Assembly: GCF_003987565.1 (NCBI RefSeq)
Contig: NZ_NGJY01000002.1
Span: 186,001 to 250,000, forward strand
Direction of reading: 5' to 3'
DNA length: 64,000 bases
Source: Vagococcus fessus
GTDB taxonomy: Bacteria; Bacillota; Bacilli; Lactobacillales; Vagococcaceae
Part shown: positions 1-8,049 of the stretch, piece by piece
Layout of the letters: each line of letters begins with the position of its first letter
Position numbering within the stretch: position 1 is the stretch's first letter
Made by a program: the position numbers and the translations under genes
The notes under the pieces: generated by a model
The model's database searches: none
What the model saw: the letters and a program-made list of their open reading frames with translations, nothing else
What the model was told of the DNA's origin: nothing

Positions 1-174
1 GACTTACTCGATCAGAAAATCTTATTAAGCAAGGAATTGAAGCTTGAAATCATTAGTAACTTAAACGACAAAGGGATTTTCCAAATTAAAGGAGCCGTTG
101 CTCGAGTTGCTGAAATTTTAAATATCTCAGAACCTAGTGTTTACCGCTACATCAAAATAGTAGAATGCAAATAA
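1..174 (+). CDS. YheO/DauR-like PAS-HTH regulator (3' end only)
   Basis: The window opens inside this gene; 57 codons and a TAA stop are visible. The stretch KGIFQIKGAVARVAEIL followed by SEPSVYRYIK is the C-terminal helix-turn-helix (HTH_22) that follows a PAS-like domain in YheO/DauR regulators. The ligand-sensing part lies outside the window. It converges on the cystine transporter operon, so it is the natural candidate to control that operon and the divergent PLP lyase, though this is inferred from position. DauR itself responds to D-amino acid metabolism in Pseudomonas; the ligand here is unknown. Confidence 0.75.
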   Translation, partial: DLLDQKILLSKELKLEIISNLNDKGIFQIKGAVARVAEILNISEPSVYRYIKIVECK

Positions 175-207
175 AAAAGCCATGACACGTGTCATGGCCA
201 TTTTTTT
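172..207. terminator. Bidirectional terminator between regulator and tcyP
   Basis: A perfect 20-nt palindrome at 179-198 (arms GCCATGACA / TGTCATGGC) is flanked by an A-run and a T-run, so it can end transcription on both strands. The regulator stop codon lies at its left edge and the transporter stop at its right edge. Confidence 0.85.
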
Positions 208-1618
208 ATTCTTCTTTAGCTTCTACAGGTCTATTGAATGCCTCTTTGTCAAAAGTACCTTCCCACTTATCAACCATAATAGCTGATACCATTGAACCTG
301 CAACGTTTAGCATCGTACGTCCCATATCAACAATTGGGTCAATCCCGAAGATAGCACCAATACTTGAGATATGTTGACCATATCCTAAACCATTTAACGT
401 TACTGTCGCCGCTACTGTCGCTGTTCCTGGTACACCGGCAATTCCGATAGAACCTACTGTTACAACAACTACTACTAAAACGTAGAACGAGAAGTTCATT
501 TCAGCACCTGCAGCTGACGCAATTAATGTTCCTAACATCGCTGGGAATACACCGGCACAACCATTCATTCCAACTGCTGTTCCTAATGTTCCAACGAAGT
601 TTGATGTTTCTTGAGAAACACCCATATCATCTTCTAATGTTTTAAGTGTATACGGTAACGTTCCCACACTTGAACGTGAAGAGAAAGCAAATAATAACGT
701 TGTGAAAGCTTTTTTGTAGAACGTTACTGGGCTAACACCCATTAATACAAGCATCACTACATAAATTAACATCATTATGATAACACCTGTATAAAGCGCT
801 GCGATGAACCCTAACATTCCAAGAATAGATTGAATTCCTTTTGAAATAATAGTATTACTTACTAACGCAACAACACCATACGGCATTAATTTAATAACGT
901 TTGTTAATACTGAGTTAACTGTTACTTTTAATGAATCTAACAGTGTTACAAATGGAGCGACTTGATCTGGTTTCTTCACTTGTAAGAAACGAATCGCACT
1001 TGCAAATAACGCTGCAACAATAACTACTGATACGATACTACCGTTATCTCCCATAACATTAATAATGTTACTTGGAATTAAATTCAAGAAGAATTCTGGG
1101 AAACTTTGAGACGCTATGTTGCTCATTGATTCAACTTTAGCTTCTGTTAAATCTCCAGCAAAATCTGCACCATTAAGACCATAAAGTTTTACAACTAAAA
1201 TTCCGATAGCGGCAGCAATCGCTGTTGTACCAAGTAAAGCTGTAAATGTTTTACCTGTTAAGGTTTTTAAACGATCCCCTTTTACATCAATTACTACTTT
1301 AATAATAGATAAAAATACGACTGGAACAGCTAATAATTGCACTAATTTCAAGAATCCTGTTCCGATTAATCCGTACCATGTAGAAATTTCTAATTGAGCG
1401 TAGTCTGTATAAACAGCACTCTTACTTCCAATTAAATCAACTACCACACCCATTGCTAACCCAACAACCAACGCAATAATCATACGTTTTGAAAAGTTAA
1501 CACGTTTTCCTTTTAATGCTTTTAAAAACAGAATTGCTACAATCAAAAGCGCAATTGCTCCGATTGTATAAAAATTACTAACCTTCAAAAACTGAGTAAA
1601 AAACGGTGCATCTATCAT
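206..1618 (-). CDS. tcyP: L-cystine:cation symporter, TcyP-like
   Basis: A 470-residue dicarboxylate/amino acid:cation symporter family protein with about ten hydrophobic segments. The N-terminal region (KGKRVNFSKRMIIALVVGL, then TWYGLIGTGFLKLVQLLAVP) matches the B. subtilis TcyP cystine carrier pattern rather than glutamate GltT. It would import cystine, and perhaps related sulfur amino acids, across the membrane. GGGAG lies 8 nt before the ATG. It is the last gene of ridA-cdr-tcyP, 16 nt after the reductase. A disulfide-reducing enzyme next to it suits a cystine substrate. Substrate is inferred from similarity and context. Confidence 0.85.
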   Translation of the reverse strand: MIDAPFFTQFLKVSNFYTIGAIALLIVAILFLKALKGKRVNFSKRMIIALVVGLAMGVVVDLIGSKSAVYTDYAQLEISTWYGLIGTGFLKLVQLLAVPVVFLSIIKVVIDVKGDRLKTLTGKTFTALLGTTAIAAAIGILVVKLYGLNGADFAGDLTEAKVESMSNIASQSFPEFFLNLIPSNIINVMGDNGSIVSVVIVAALFASAIRFLQVKKPDQVAPFVTLLDSLKVTVNSVLTNVIKLMPYGVVALVSNTIISKGIQSILGMLGFIAALYTGVIIMMLIYVVMLVLMGVSPVTFYKKAFTTLLFAFSSRSSVGTLPYTLKTLEDDMGVSQETSNFVGTLGTAVGMNGCAGVFPAMLGTLIASAAGAEMNFSFYVLVVVVVTVGSIGIAGVPGTATVAATVTLNGLGYGQHISSIGAIFGIDPIVDMGRTMLNVAGSMVSAIMVDKWEGTFDKEAFNRPVEAKEE

Positions 1619-1634
1619 ATGTCTTCATCTCCCT

Positions 1635-2969
1635 TTATTTAGCTGTATTGGCCGCAACATTAATCGCTTCCCAAGTAGAAGCAAATGGTGGTGCGTAAGC
1701 AAAATCGACAAATCCTAATTCTTTAGTTGTTAAACCAGCATGAATCGCTGCTGTTAAACCTGTCGCACGTAAAACAGTTTCATTTTTACCGAATAATTGA
1801 GCTCCATATAAAACAAGTGTTTCAGCATCATAAACTAACTTAATCATAATTTTCTCTTGCACTGTATAGTAGTTAGAGTGATTATTTGTTTCGATACATG
1901 TTGTTTTATAGTTTAAACCTTTAGCTTTCGCTTGCTTTTCAGTAAGTCCTGTACTAGCTGCTTCATAAGCACCAGCTTTAATCGCACTACTACCTAAAGC
2001 TCCGACATACTCTTCCATTTTATCTTCTGAAACAGCAATATTTGTTCCAACAATACGACCTAATTTATTCGCAGTTGTCGCAAGTGGGATATAAGAGTCT
2101 CCTAAAAGACGATGCGGAACTGATGCACAATCTCCCGCAGAGAAGACATCTTTTTCAGATGTACGACCATATTTATCGATAATGATTGCACCATTCCCTA
2201 GCATCTCTAATTGTCCTTTTAAGAACGCTGTATTAGGTCTGAAACCAATCGCTACGATAACAGCATCCGCTTCGTAATCCCCTTTATGGGTCTTAACAGC
2301 CGTCACTTTACCATCTGTTGTAATAAGCTCTTGAGCTAATTCATCTAAATGAATGGCTACGCCTTCTTCTTCAACAGCACCTTTTAATTTCTCAGAGAAT
2401 TCCGGATCGAATGGGCCACTCATAATTGCTGAACCTGCTTCAATTAAGCGCATTTCTTTTCCTTGAATCGCTAATTGATCCGCTACTTCAACCCCTATAA
2501 ATCCGCCACCAATGACAACAATCTTATTATACTTAGCTAAGTTTTCTTTCAAGCGATTCACTTGATCAATCTTAGTTATCGTATACACATTTTCACTATC
2601 CATTCCTGCTAAAGGCGGGACAATAGGTTGCGCTCCTGTGGCAATCATTAAACGGTCATAAGTTTTAGTCTTTTCTTCACCTGTTTTTAAATCTGTCATT
2701 GTGATTGTTTTTGTTTTAAAGTCAATCGCTGTTACTTGATGCTCTAACATTAAGTTAACGCCTGATGCTTCCATTTGTTCCGGCGTACGAGCAAACATTT
2801 CATTTTGGTCTTCAAACTGGTTTCCTAAATAGTAAGGTAAACCACACGCTCCAAACGAAACATATTTTTCTTTCTCAATAACTGTTACAGTTGCCTCTTT
2901 GTTTGTACGGGCAGCTTTTGCAGCAGTACTCATCCCTGCTGCAATTCCTCCAATAATAACGATTTCCAT
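1635..2969 (-). CDS. CoA-disulfide reductase-like FAD/NAD(P)H oxidoreductase
   Basis: A 444-aa flavoprotein of the single-cysteine disulfide reductase group (CoA-disulfide reductase, NADH oxidase, NADH peroxidase). The N-terminal FAD fold GGIAAGMSTAAKAAR is followed by SFGACGLPYYLGN, in which Cys42 is the redox cysteine. A second dinucleotide site, VVIGGGFIGVEVAD, lies near residue 155, FSAGDC (FAD) near 275, and the dimerisation domain at the C-terminus. Low-molecular-weight disulfides such as CoA disulfide or cystine are plausible substrates; NADH oxidase is the main alternative. It sits between ridA (36-nt gap) and the cystine carrier (16-nt gap), so a role in reducing imported cystine or its disulfides is a reasonable inference. 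AGAGGAG precedes the ATG. Confidence 0.8.
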   Translation of the reverse strand: MEIVIIGGIAAGMSTAAKAARTNKEATVTVIEKEKYVSFGACGLPYYLGNQFEDQNEMFARTPEQMEASGVNLMLEHQVTAIDFKTKTITMTDLKTGEEKTKTYDRLMIATGAQPIVPPLAGMDSENVYTITKIDQVNRLKENLAKYNKIVVIGGGFIGVEVADQLAIQGKEMRLIEAGSAIMSGPFDPEFSEKLKGAVEEEGVAIHLDELAQELITTDGKVTAVKTHKGDYEADAVIVAIGFRPNTAFLKGQLEMLGNGAIIIDKYGRTSEKDVFSAGDCASVPHRLLGDSYIPLATTANKLGRIVGTNIAVSEDKMEEYVGALGSSAIKAGAYEAASTGLTEKQAKAKGLNYKTTCIETNNHSNYYTVQEKIMIKLVYDAETLVLYGAQLFGKNETVLRATGLTAAIHAGLTTKELGFVDFAYAPPFASTWEAINVAANTAK

Positions 2970-3005
2970 TAGTCGATCTCCTCTGAATAATAAATTTATT
3001 AATTA

Positions 3006-3371
3006 TTATGCTTTTTTATCAATGATAAATTCAATTTCAACTAGTGCATCTTTTGGTAATTTAGCTACTTGGAAAGCTGAACGCGCTGGGAATTCAGTTC
3101 CAAAATAACTACCATATACTTCATTAAACACTGCGAAATCATTTAAATCTTTTAAGAAACAAGTTGTTTTAACCACTTGATCAAATGATGCTCCCACTTC
3201 ATTTAAGATAAGAGCCATATTTTCCATTACTTGTTTAATTTGATCTTCAAACTTATCTGATGGAAACTCACCTGTCATACCATCTACTGGTAATTGACCA
3301 GATACAAAGACTAAGTCCCCTACCTCTCTATATACTGAATACGGTCCGATTGCTGCTGGAATTTTTCCCAT
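3006..3371 (-). CDS. ridA: RidA-family enamine/imine deaminase
   Basis: A complete 121-residue YjgF/YER057c/UK114 protein. It shows the N-terminal [17 protein letters not shown] block, [10 protein letters not shown], and the C-terminal [12 protein letters not shown], which holds the arginine that binds the substrate carboxylate. RidA hydrolyses reactive 2-aminoacrylate and other enamines released by PLP lyases acting on cysteine or serine. It is first in ridA-cdr-tcyP and faces a divergent Cys/Met PLP lyase, exactly the kind of enzyme that makes such intermediates. A strong AGGAGG precedes the ATG. Confidence 0.92.
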   Translation of the reverse strand: MGKIPAAIGPYSVYREVGDLVFVSGQLPVDGMTGEFPSDKFEDQIKQVMENMALILNEVGASFDQVVKTTCFLKDLNDFAVFNEVYGSYFGTEFPARSAFQVAKLPKDALVEIEFIIDKKA

Positions 3372-3397
3372 TTTAATTTCCTCCTAATTTTAGTGTT

Positions 3398-3417
3398 ATT
3401 ATTACGTCCGTAATAAT
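3398..3417. promoter_or_regulatory. Dyad in the ridA leader
   Basis: Perfect 8-bp arms ATTATTAC / GTAATAAT separated by 4 nt, lying 27-46 nt upstream of the ridA start and downstream of its predicted promoter. It could be an operator acting as a roadblock or a short RNA hairpin. Confidence 0.5.
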
Positions 3418-3433
3418 CATTTTTTATCCAAAA

Positions 3434-3466
3434 GATATTTTTTTATCATCTAGATAATTTTTTCAC
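3434..3466. promoter_or_regulatory. Two GATAA-N4-TTATC-like dyads on the ridA side
   Basis: 3434-3447 reads GATAT-tttt-TTATC and 3453-3466 reads GATAA-tttt-TTCAC. Both match the perfect copy at 3615-3628 in spacing and left half, and both lie just downstream of the ridA -10 element, where a bound protein would block transcription. Confidence 0.45.
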
Positions 3467-3472
3467 ACTCAA

Positions 3473-3501
3473 AATTTAACACACAAAAAAAAGCTTGTCA
3501 A
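3473..3501 (-). promoter_or_regulatory. Predicted promoter of ridA-cdr-tcyP
   Basis: On the minus strand, TTGACA (3501-3496) and TAAATT (3478-3473) are separated by 17 nt. The expected transcript start is near 3466, leaving a leader of about 95 nt that contains the dyads. Confidence 0.55.
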
Positions 3502-3611
3502 TCATCTATAAAAACTTTATACACAAGACAAGACAAGCATGTAAGCATTTTCCTATAATGTGTTATTTCTAAATTTAATAGTTAGTTTTCTCATTGGTTT
3601 TTTAGTTTATC

Positions 3612-3631
3612 TTTGATAATTTTTTATCAAA
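3612..3631. promoter_or_regulatory. GATAA-N4-TTATC dyads on the PLP lyase side
   Basis: The best copy, GATAA-tttt-TTATC (3615-3628), is extended to 7-bp arms TTTGATA / TATCAAA. It lies immediately upstream of the -35 hexamer of the divergent lyase gene. A second copy, GATAA-tttt-TTATA, lies at 3692-3705, in the lyase leader. Confidence 0.5.
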
Positions 3632-3636
3632 AACTA

Positions 3637-3666
3637 TTGACAAACGTTTTCATAAAATGGTATTTT
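3637..3666 (+). promoter_or_regulatory. Predicted promoter of the Cys/Met PLP lyase
   Basis: TTGACA (3637-3642), an 18-nt spacer, then TATTTT (3661-3666). The spacer holds AAACGTTTTCA, which resembles the right three quarters of a catabolite-responsive element but lacks the left TG, so CcpA control is only a weak possibility. Confidence 0.5.
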
Positions 3667-3743
3667 TGTGGTGAAAGGGATTTATTTCTATGATAATTTT
3701 TTATATCTAGTGGTCACTATAAAAAAATGGAGGGTGTTTTATT

Positions 3744-4877
3744 ATGAAAATCAACACAAAACTTTTACACGGTTATCCAGTCATTGATCCAGAAACTGGC
3801 GCTTCTTCAATTCCAAAATACCAAACGTCAACATTCCATCAAAAAGATGTATTTAATCACACTGGCTATAGCTACAGTCGCTTTGCCAATCCAACAGTTG
3901 ATGCTGCTGAAAAATGTATTGCCGCACTCGAAAATGCAGAATACGGTCTAGCTTTTTCATCAGGGATGGCAGCTATCAACTCCGTTCTATTTATGCTATC
4001 TAACGGTGACCATTTAGTTCTTGGGAAAAATATATATGGTGGTACTTTCCAAACTGTAAATGACTTCTTAGTTCGTTTTGGTGTTGAATGTACATTTGTT
4101 GATGAATCAAATGTACAAGAATGGGAAGAAGCTATCCAACCTAACACTAAAATGTTCTATTTAGAGTCACCTTCAAATCCACTTCTTACTATTACAGACT
4201 TAAAAGAAGTGGCTACTATTGCCAAAAAACATAATATTTTAACAGCATCAGACAATACCTTTATGACCCCTTTATCTCAACATCCTTTAGAATTGGGTAT
4301 TGATATCGTAATTCACAGTGCTACCAAATTTATAAACGGTCATAGTGATGTTGTGGCTGGACTTGTGGTTACCAATAATGAAGACTTACATACACAATTA
4401 AAAATGCATCAAAAAGCGTTGGGTGGTACTTTAGGTGCTGAAGATGCTTGGTTAATGTTACGTGGTGTTAAAACAATGGGACTTCGCATGGAAAAGTCAA
4501 TTGCCAATGCGCAACAAATTGCCGAACACTTACTAACTAAACCGCAAGTAAAAAATGTTTACTATCCTGGTTTAAGCACTCATAAAGATCATGATGTTCA
4601 TGTCAAACAAGCTAGTGACGGCGGCGCAGTGTTATCATTCGAATTAGAAACTGAAGAACAAGTTGCCCACCTTTTTGAACAATGTCGTGTTCCAATTGTA
4701 GCTGTAAGCTTAGGGGGAGTAGAATCTATCTTGTCTTATCCTTGGCTAATGTCCCACGCCTGCATGCCTGAAGAAGAGCGCCTAAATATGGGTGTTACCC
4801 CTACTTTAATTCGTTTATCATGCGGAATTGAAGACATCGAAGATTTACTTTCCGATTTAGAGAATAGCATTAAATAA
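3744..4877 (+). CDS. Cys/Met metabolism PLP-dependent lyase (cystathionine/methionine lyase type)
   Basis: A 377-aa member of the Cys/Met metabolism PLP family (MetB/MetC/CGL/MegL). YSRFANPTVDAAE near residue 45 supplies the conserved Tyr and Arg, FSSGMAAIN binds the cofactor phosphate, and HSATKFINGHSDVVAG near residue 195 carries the Schiff-base lysine. It would cleave or exchange cysteine, cystathionine or methionine side chains, releasing ammonia, a 2-oxoacid and a thiol or hydrogen sulfide. Sequence alone does not separate cystathionine beta-lyase, gamma-synthase and methionine gamma-lyase. It is monocistronic and divergent from ridA-cdr-tcyP, which favours a catabolic role. GGAGGG lies 9 nt before the ATG. 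Confidence 0.85.
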   Translation: MKINTKLLHGYPVIDPETGASSIPKYQTSTFHQKDVFNHTGYSYSRFANPTVDAAEKCIAALENAEYGLAFSSGMAAINSVLFMLSNGDHLVLGKNIYGGTFQTVNDFLVRFGVECTFVDESNVQEWEEAIQPNTKMFYLESPSNPLLTITDLKEVATIAKKHNILTASDNTFMTPLSQHPLELGIDIVIHSATKFINGHSDVVAGLVVTNNEDLHTQLKMHQKALGGTLGAEDAWLMLRGVKTMGLRMEKSIANAQQIAEHLLTKPQVKNVYYPGLSTHKDHDVHVKQASDGGAVLSFELETEEQVAHLFEQCRVPIVAVSLGGVESILSYPWLMSHACMPEEERLNMGVTPTLIRLSCGIEDIEDLLSDLENSIK

Positions 4878-4892
4878 TCATTCTTACCACTA

Positions 4893-4929
4893 AAAAGCTC
4901 CCCAAAGAGTTATCTCTGGGGAGCTTTTC
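4893..4929. terminator. Bidirectional terminator between PLP lyase and csp
   Basis: Arms AAAAGCTCCCCA / TGGGGAGCTTTT with a 12-nt loop, flanked by A and T runs. It serves the two converging genes. Confidence 0.85.
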
Positions 4930-4941
4930 TATATAAATCGC

Positions 4942-5145
4942 TTACGCTTTAACAACGTTTGTTGCTTGAGGTCCACGATCTGAAGTTTCGATATCGAAAG
5001 TCACAGCTTGACCTTCTTCTAATGTTTTGAAACCTTCATCTTGAATTGCTGAAAAATGTACGAATACGTCTCCGCCTTCGTTTTCGCGTTCGATAAAACC
5101 GAACCCTTTTTCTGCGTTAAACCATTTAACTGACCCTTTTTCCAT
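4942..5145 (-). CDS. csp: Cold-shock protein
   Basis: A 67-residue single OB-fold cold-shock protein, [19 protein letters not shown]..., with RNP1 KGFGFIE (about residues 13-19) and RNP2 VFVHF (about 29-33). It binds single-stranded RNA and DNA and acts as an RNA chaperone. A reading frame seven codons longer exists, but AGGAGG lies correctly spaced from the ATG at 5145 and family members begin with this methionine. The gene has its own promoter and a long leader of about 100 nt, usual for cold-shock genes. Confidence 0.95.
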   Translation of the reverse strand: MEKGSVKWFNAEKGFGFIERENEGGDVFVHFSAIQDEGFKTLEEGQAVTFDIETSDRGPQATNVVKA

Positions 5146-5160
5146 GTTACATTCCTCCTC

Positions 5161-5174
5161 GTGCATATATGCAC
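5161..5174. promoter_or_regulatory. Palindrome abutting the csp ribosome binding site
   Basis: GTGCATATATGCAC is a perfect 14-nt palindrome lying 1 nt upstream of the AGGAGG of csp. In the mRNA it could fold next to, or alternatively pair around, the ribosome site and make translation temperature-sensitive. Confidence 0.5.
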
Positions 5175-5252
5175 TATATAATGATGTAGTCTACTCAGTA
5201 AAGCACGAGAGAGTTAAAACTTTCACGTTTACTTCCTAGAGATTACACTTAT

Positions 5253-5281
5253 ATAGTACGCCAAATTATAGTATTAAGCAA
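5253..5281 (-). promoter_or_regulatory. Predicted csp promoter
   Basis: TTGCTT (5281-5276), 17-nt spacer, TACTAT (5258-5253) on the minus strand. Transcription would start near 5246, giving a leader of about 100 nt. Confidence 0.6.
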
Positions 5282-5312
5282 GGAAAACGATTATAGAGAA
5301 ATGTGATATCTA

Positions 5313-6008
5313 TTAAAACTCTCCCATTTCTCTAAAGCTATAGTATGAATCGTTCCCAATAATCAAGTGGTCTAATAATGGAATCCCAATAATATCCCCT
5401 GATTCTTTTACACGTTTGGTAAATGCTTTATCATTTTCTGAAGGTGTTAAATTTCCCGATGGATGATTATGCGCCAGAATCAAATGAGCCGCTGAATACC
5501 TTACAGCCAATCGGTATATTTCCCTAGGATGAGCCACTGATTGATTTAAACTCCCTATAAAAACTGTTTCCTGTTTGATTATTTCATTATTTGTATTTAG
5601 GTATAAGGCAACTAACTTCTCTTGATGTAAATCTTTCATTTCATGGATTAGTTTTTTTCCAATCCCTTCACTTGATGACACCTTCCCTGTTTTTTCTATT
5701 TTAGATTCAGCTAGTCGTTCTCCTAATTCTAATACGCATTTTATTTCAATCGCTTTGACTTTCCCGATCCCCTTTATCTCGAGTAATTCTTCAACCGTTG
5801 CTTTTTTTAAATCATACAATGTCGGAAAATTTTGCATAATCTGAATAGCTAATTCAATAACATTCTTTTCTTTGCCACCTGTTCTTAACACCACTGCTAA
5901 TAGTTCATACGTGGCTAAAGCTTTTACACCTTCATTCAATGCTCGTTCCCTTGGTAATTCGTTTTGTGGAAAATCAACAAGTTCTTTTGATAATTCTTTA
6001 ATAATCAA
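5313..6008 (-). CDS. radC: RadC-family JAB-domain protein
   Basis: A 231-residue RadC homologue: an N-terminal helix-hairpin-helix part (TVEELLEIKGIGKVKAIE) and a C-terminal JAB/MPN metalloprotease-like domain with HNHPSGNLTPSENDKAF. The original link to DNA repair is disputed and the substrate is unknown. The longest frame starts at a GTG lying inside the sequence AAAGGAGGT; this is a Shine-Dalgarno site, so the TTG at 6008, 6 nt after it, is the better start. The gene follows the HAD phosphatase with no clear terminator and may be the end of the valS-folC unit. Arms TAGAGAAATG / CATTTCTCTA span its stop codon but lack a U-tract. Confidence 0.9.
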   Translation of the reverse strand: MIIKELSKELVDFPQNELPRERALNEGVKALATYELLAVVLRTGGKEKNVIELAIQIMQNFPTLYDLKKATVEELLEIKGIGKVKAIEIKCVLELGERLAESKIEKTGKVSSSEGIGKKLIHEMKDLHQEKLVALYLNTNNEIIKQETVFIGSLNQSVAHPREIYRLAVRYSAAHLILAHNHPSGNLTPSENDKAFTKRVKESGDIIGIPLLDHLIIGNDSYYSFREMGEF

Positions 6009-6065
6009 TAAAAGACCTCCTTTCACACTCTAATTACTAGATACGTGAAAGAAAGTCTTTTAATT

Positions 6066-6731
6066 TTATTTAGTTAGCATTTCTTTAACGTCAACTAAAC
6101 TTGTTACAATTGATTCTGCTTTTTCTACCATCTCAGGATTAGGCTGTAATAAATCAGGAACGACAACCACATCGACACCTGCACCATATGCAGCACGTAC
6201 CCCATTGATTGAATCCTCTAACATCAAACACTCTGATGACTCTAATCCTAAACGAGCGACTGCTTTTTCGACAATCTCAGGGTCTGGCTTCGCACGCTTA
6301 ACATCTTCTGATGAGACGATATCGATGAAATAATCTGATATTCCAGCTTCTCTTACTAAAATGTCAATAAATCGACGCAAATTACTTGAAGCGATAATAC
6401 ATGGAATATTTTGCTCTTTTAACTGATCAAGCAACTCACGTGCGCCTGGTTTTAAATCAACTAATCCCGCTTCAAAACGACGTTCTGTTTCTGCATAAGT
6501 CACTTGAATAAATTCATCAATTGCCTCTTTACCTGCTGAAATAAAATCAGTGTAAAACGCCTCATGAAGTTCCTCATCAGACTTTCCAACATGTCTCATG
6601 TAATATGCCTCATCATAGCCTTTAATACCGTAATCTGGCGCTAAAGCCGTATGAACATCACAATAGATAGACTCTGTATCAAATAACAGACCATCCATAT
6701 CAAATATAATCCCTTTGTAGCTTTTACTCAT
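6066..6731 (-). CDS. HAD-superfamily phosphatase / beta-phosphoglucomutase-like
   Basis: A 221-aa HAD subclass IA hydrolase. Motif I is FDMDGLLFDTE with nucleophile Asp11 and acid Asp13, motif II is IIASSN, motif III includes KPDPE, and motif IV is MLEDSINGVRAA. A helical cap follows motif I. It probably dephosphorylates a small phosphorylated metabolite; the substrate cannot be read from sequence. Its ATG overlaps the end of folC by 8 nt (ATGAGTAA), implying translational coupling. A role in dephosphorylating a folate precursor is tempting from position but unproven. Confidence 0.85.
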   Translation of the reverse strand: MSKSYKGIIFDMDGLLFDTESIYCDVHTALAPDYGIKGYDEAYYMRHVGKSDEELHEAFYTDFISAGKEAIDEFIQVTYAETERRFEAGLVDLKPGARELLDQLKEQNIPCIIASSNLRRFIDILVREAGISDYFIDIVSSEDVKRAKPDPEIVEKAVARLGLESSECLMLEDSINGVRAAYGAGVDVVVVPDLLQPNPEMVEKAESIVTSLVDVKEMLTK

Positions 6732-8031
6732 AGAATTCTCCTCCTAAAATAAATGCTCTTACTTGAGAAATAAAATAAAGCGACCCTGTCACAACAACCA
6801 TATCCTCTGAATGACAGGCTTTAGTTAGTTTTAACAGACCTTCTTGCCAATTCCTCTCACTTTTGACCTCTGACAATACAGATGCTGGATAATCCTTAAT
6901 AGCACGTGCCTTAGGATAATCAAACGTCGTCACTGTTAGTTCAACGTTAGGCAAGGTTTGAAATAACTCTATCATTGGCTGACAGTCTTTTGTTGATAAC
7001 GAAGCAAACATTACATGAATTTTTCGATCATGAGCCATGCTCGCCAAACTTTCGACCAGTCGAGTCACTGCCGGCTCATTATGAGCACCATCTAAAATAA
7101 TAAGCGGCTCTTTTCGTATGACTTCCATACGTCCTGACCAATGTGCCTTTGACAACGCTGATTTAATCGTACCTTCGCTACATTTGTATCCAAGAGGCTG
7201 GGCTAATAATTCATAAAGCTTAATTGCAACTGAAGCGTTATCCACTTGATGTTTGCCTATTAAAGACACCATCACTTCTGATAAGTTTAATTCATCAGAT
7301 TGATAGGCAAACATCTCTCCAACCCATTCAACAGACTGCTGCTCACTACTTTTAAACGACTCTCCATATTTGTATACTGATGATGTTTTAGAATTAGCTT
7401 CACCGGTTATAACCGATACTGCCTCCTCTGGTAAATCACCTAATACAACTGGCACTTCCACTTTAATGATCCCTGCTTTTTGAAAAGCAATCTCTTCAAT
7501 CGTATTGCCTAAAATATCCATATGATCCATGCCGATTGTCGTAATAGCAGAAGCAAGAGGCATGATAACATTCGTACAATCTAACAAGCCACCTAAACCA
7601 ACCTCCACAATTGCTATATCCACTTTTTGTTCAGCAAAATAACCAAACATTAAAGCTGTCACAATTTCAAATTCAGTAATCCCACTAACCTCCTCGGTAG
7701 CATCTAACTCCGCTACAAGAGGTTGTAATTTTAAGACCCATCTGACTAACTCGTCATTAGGAATAGGTCGATTATTTATCGCAATTCGTTCATTAAAATA
7801 AGTAATAAAAGGTGAGGTATATGTCCCCACCTTTAAATTTTCTTCTTCTAATAAACATCTTAAATCAGTGACTGTCGAGCCCTTACCATTTGTACCGGCT
7901 ATATGAACGGTCTTGATTTTATTTTGAGGGTTATCCAACTTTTCAAGCAACGCTTCGACACGTTGTAACCCTGGTCGATTGCCAAAGGCTAATCGACCAT
8001 GAATCCAATCTAATGCTTCTTGATACGTCAT
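6724..8031 (-). CDS. folC: Folylpolyglutamate synthase / dihydrofolate synthase
   Basis: A 435-residue Mur-ligase-type enzyme. The P-loop HIAGTNGKGST lies at about residues 43-53, and FNERIAINNRPI and GLGGLLDCTN are further FolC blocks. A C-terminal Mur-ligase domain follows, with ILDGAHNEPAV. FolC adds glutamate residues to folates and in many bacteria also makes dihydrofolate from dihydropteroate. It lies 18 nt downstream of valS, the usual valS-folC arrangement in Firmicutes, and overlaps the HAD gene. AGGAGGG precedes the ATG. Confidence 0.95.
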   Translation of the reverse strand: MTYQEALDWIHGRLAFGNRPGLQRVEALLEKLDNPQNKIKTVHIAGTNGKGSTVTDLRCLLEEENLKVGTYTSPFITYFNERIAINNRPIPNDELVRWVLKLQPLVAELDATEEVSGITEFEIVTALMFGYFAEQKVDIAIVEVGLGGLLDCTNVIMPLASAITTIGMDHMDILGNTIEEIAFQKAGIIKVEVPVVLGDLPEEAVSVITGEANSKTSSVYKYGESFKSSEQQSVEWVGEMFAYQSDELNLSEVMVSLIGKHQVDNASVAIKLYELLAQPLGYKCSEGTIKSALSKAHWSGRMEVIRKEPLIILDGAHNEPAVTRLVESLASMAHDRKIHVMFASLSTKDCQPMIELFQTLPNVELTVTTFDYPKARAIKDYPASVLSEVKSERNWQEGLLKLTKACHSEDMVVVTGSLYFISQVRAFILGGEFYE

Positions 8032-8049
8032 TCAAACCCTCCTAGTTTA

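Noticed and set aside
3638-3652. cre site overlapping the -35 of the PLP lyase gene
   Set aside because: The right part fits but the essential left TG is misplaced, so only 11 of 14 positions match the strict consensus; kept as a remark only.
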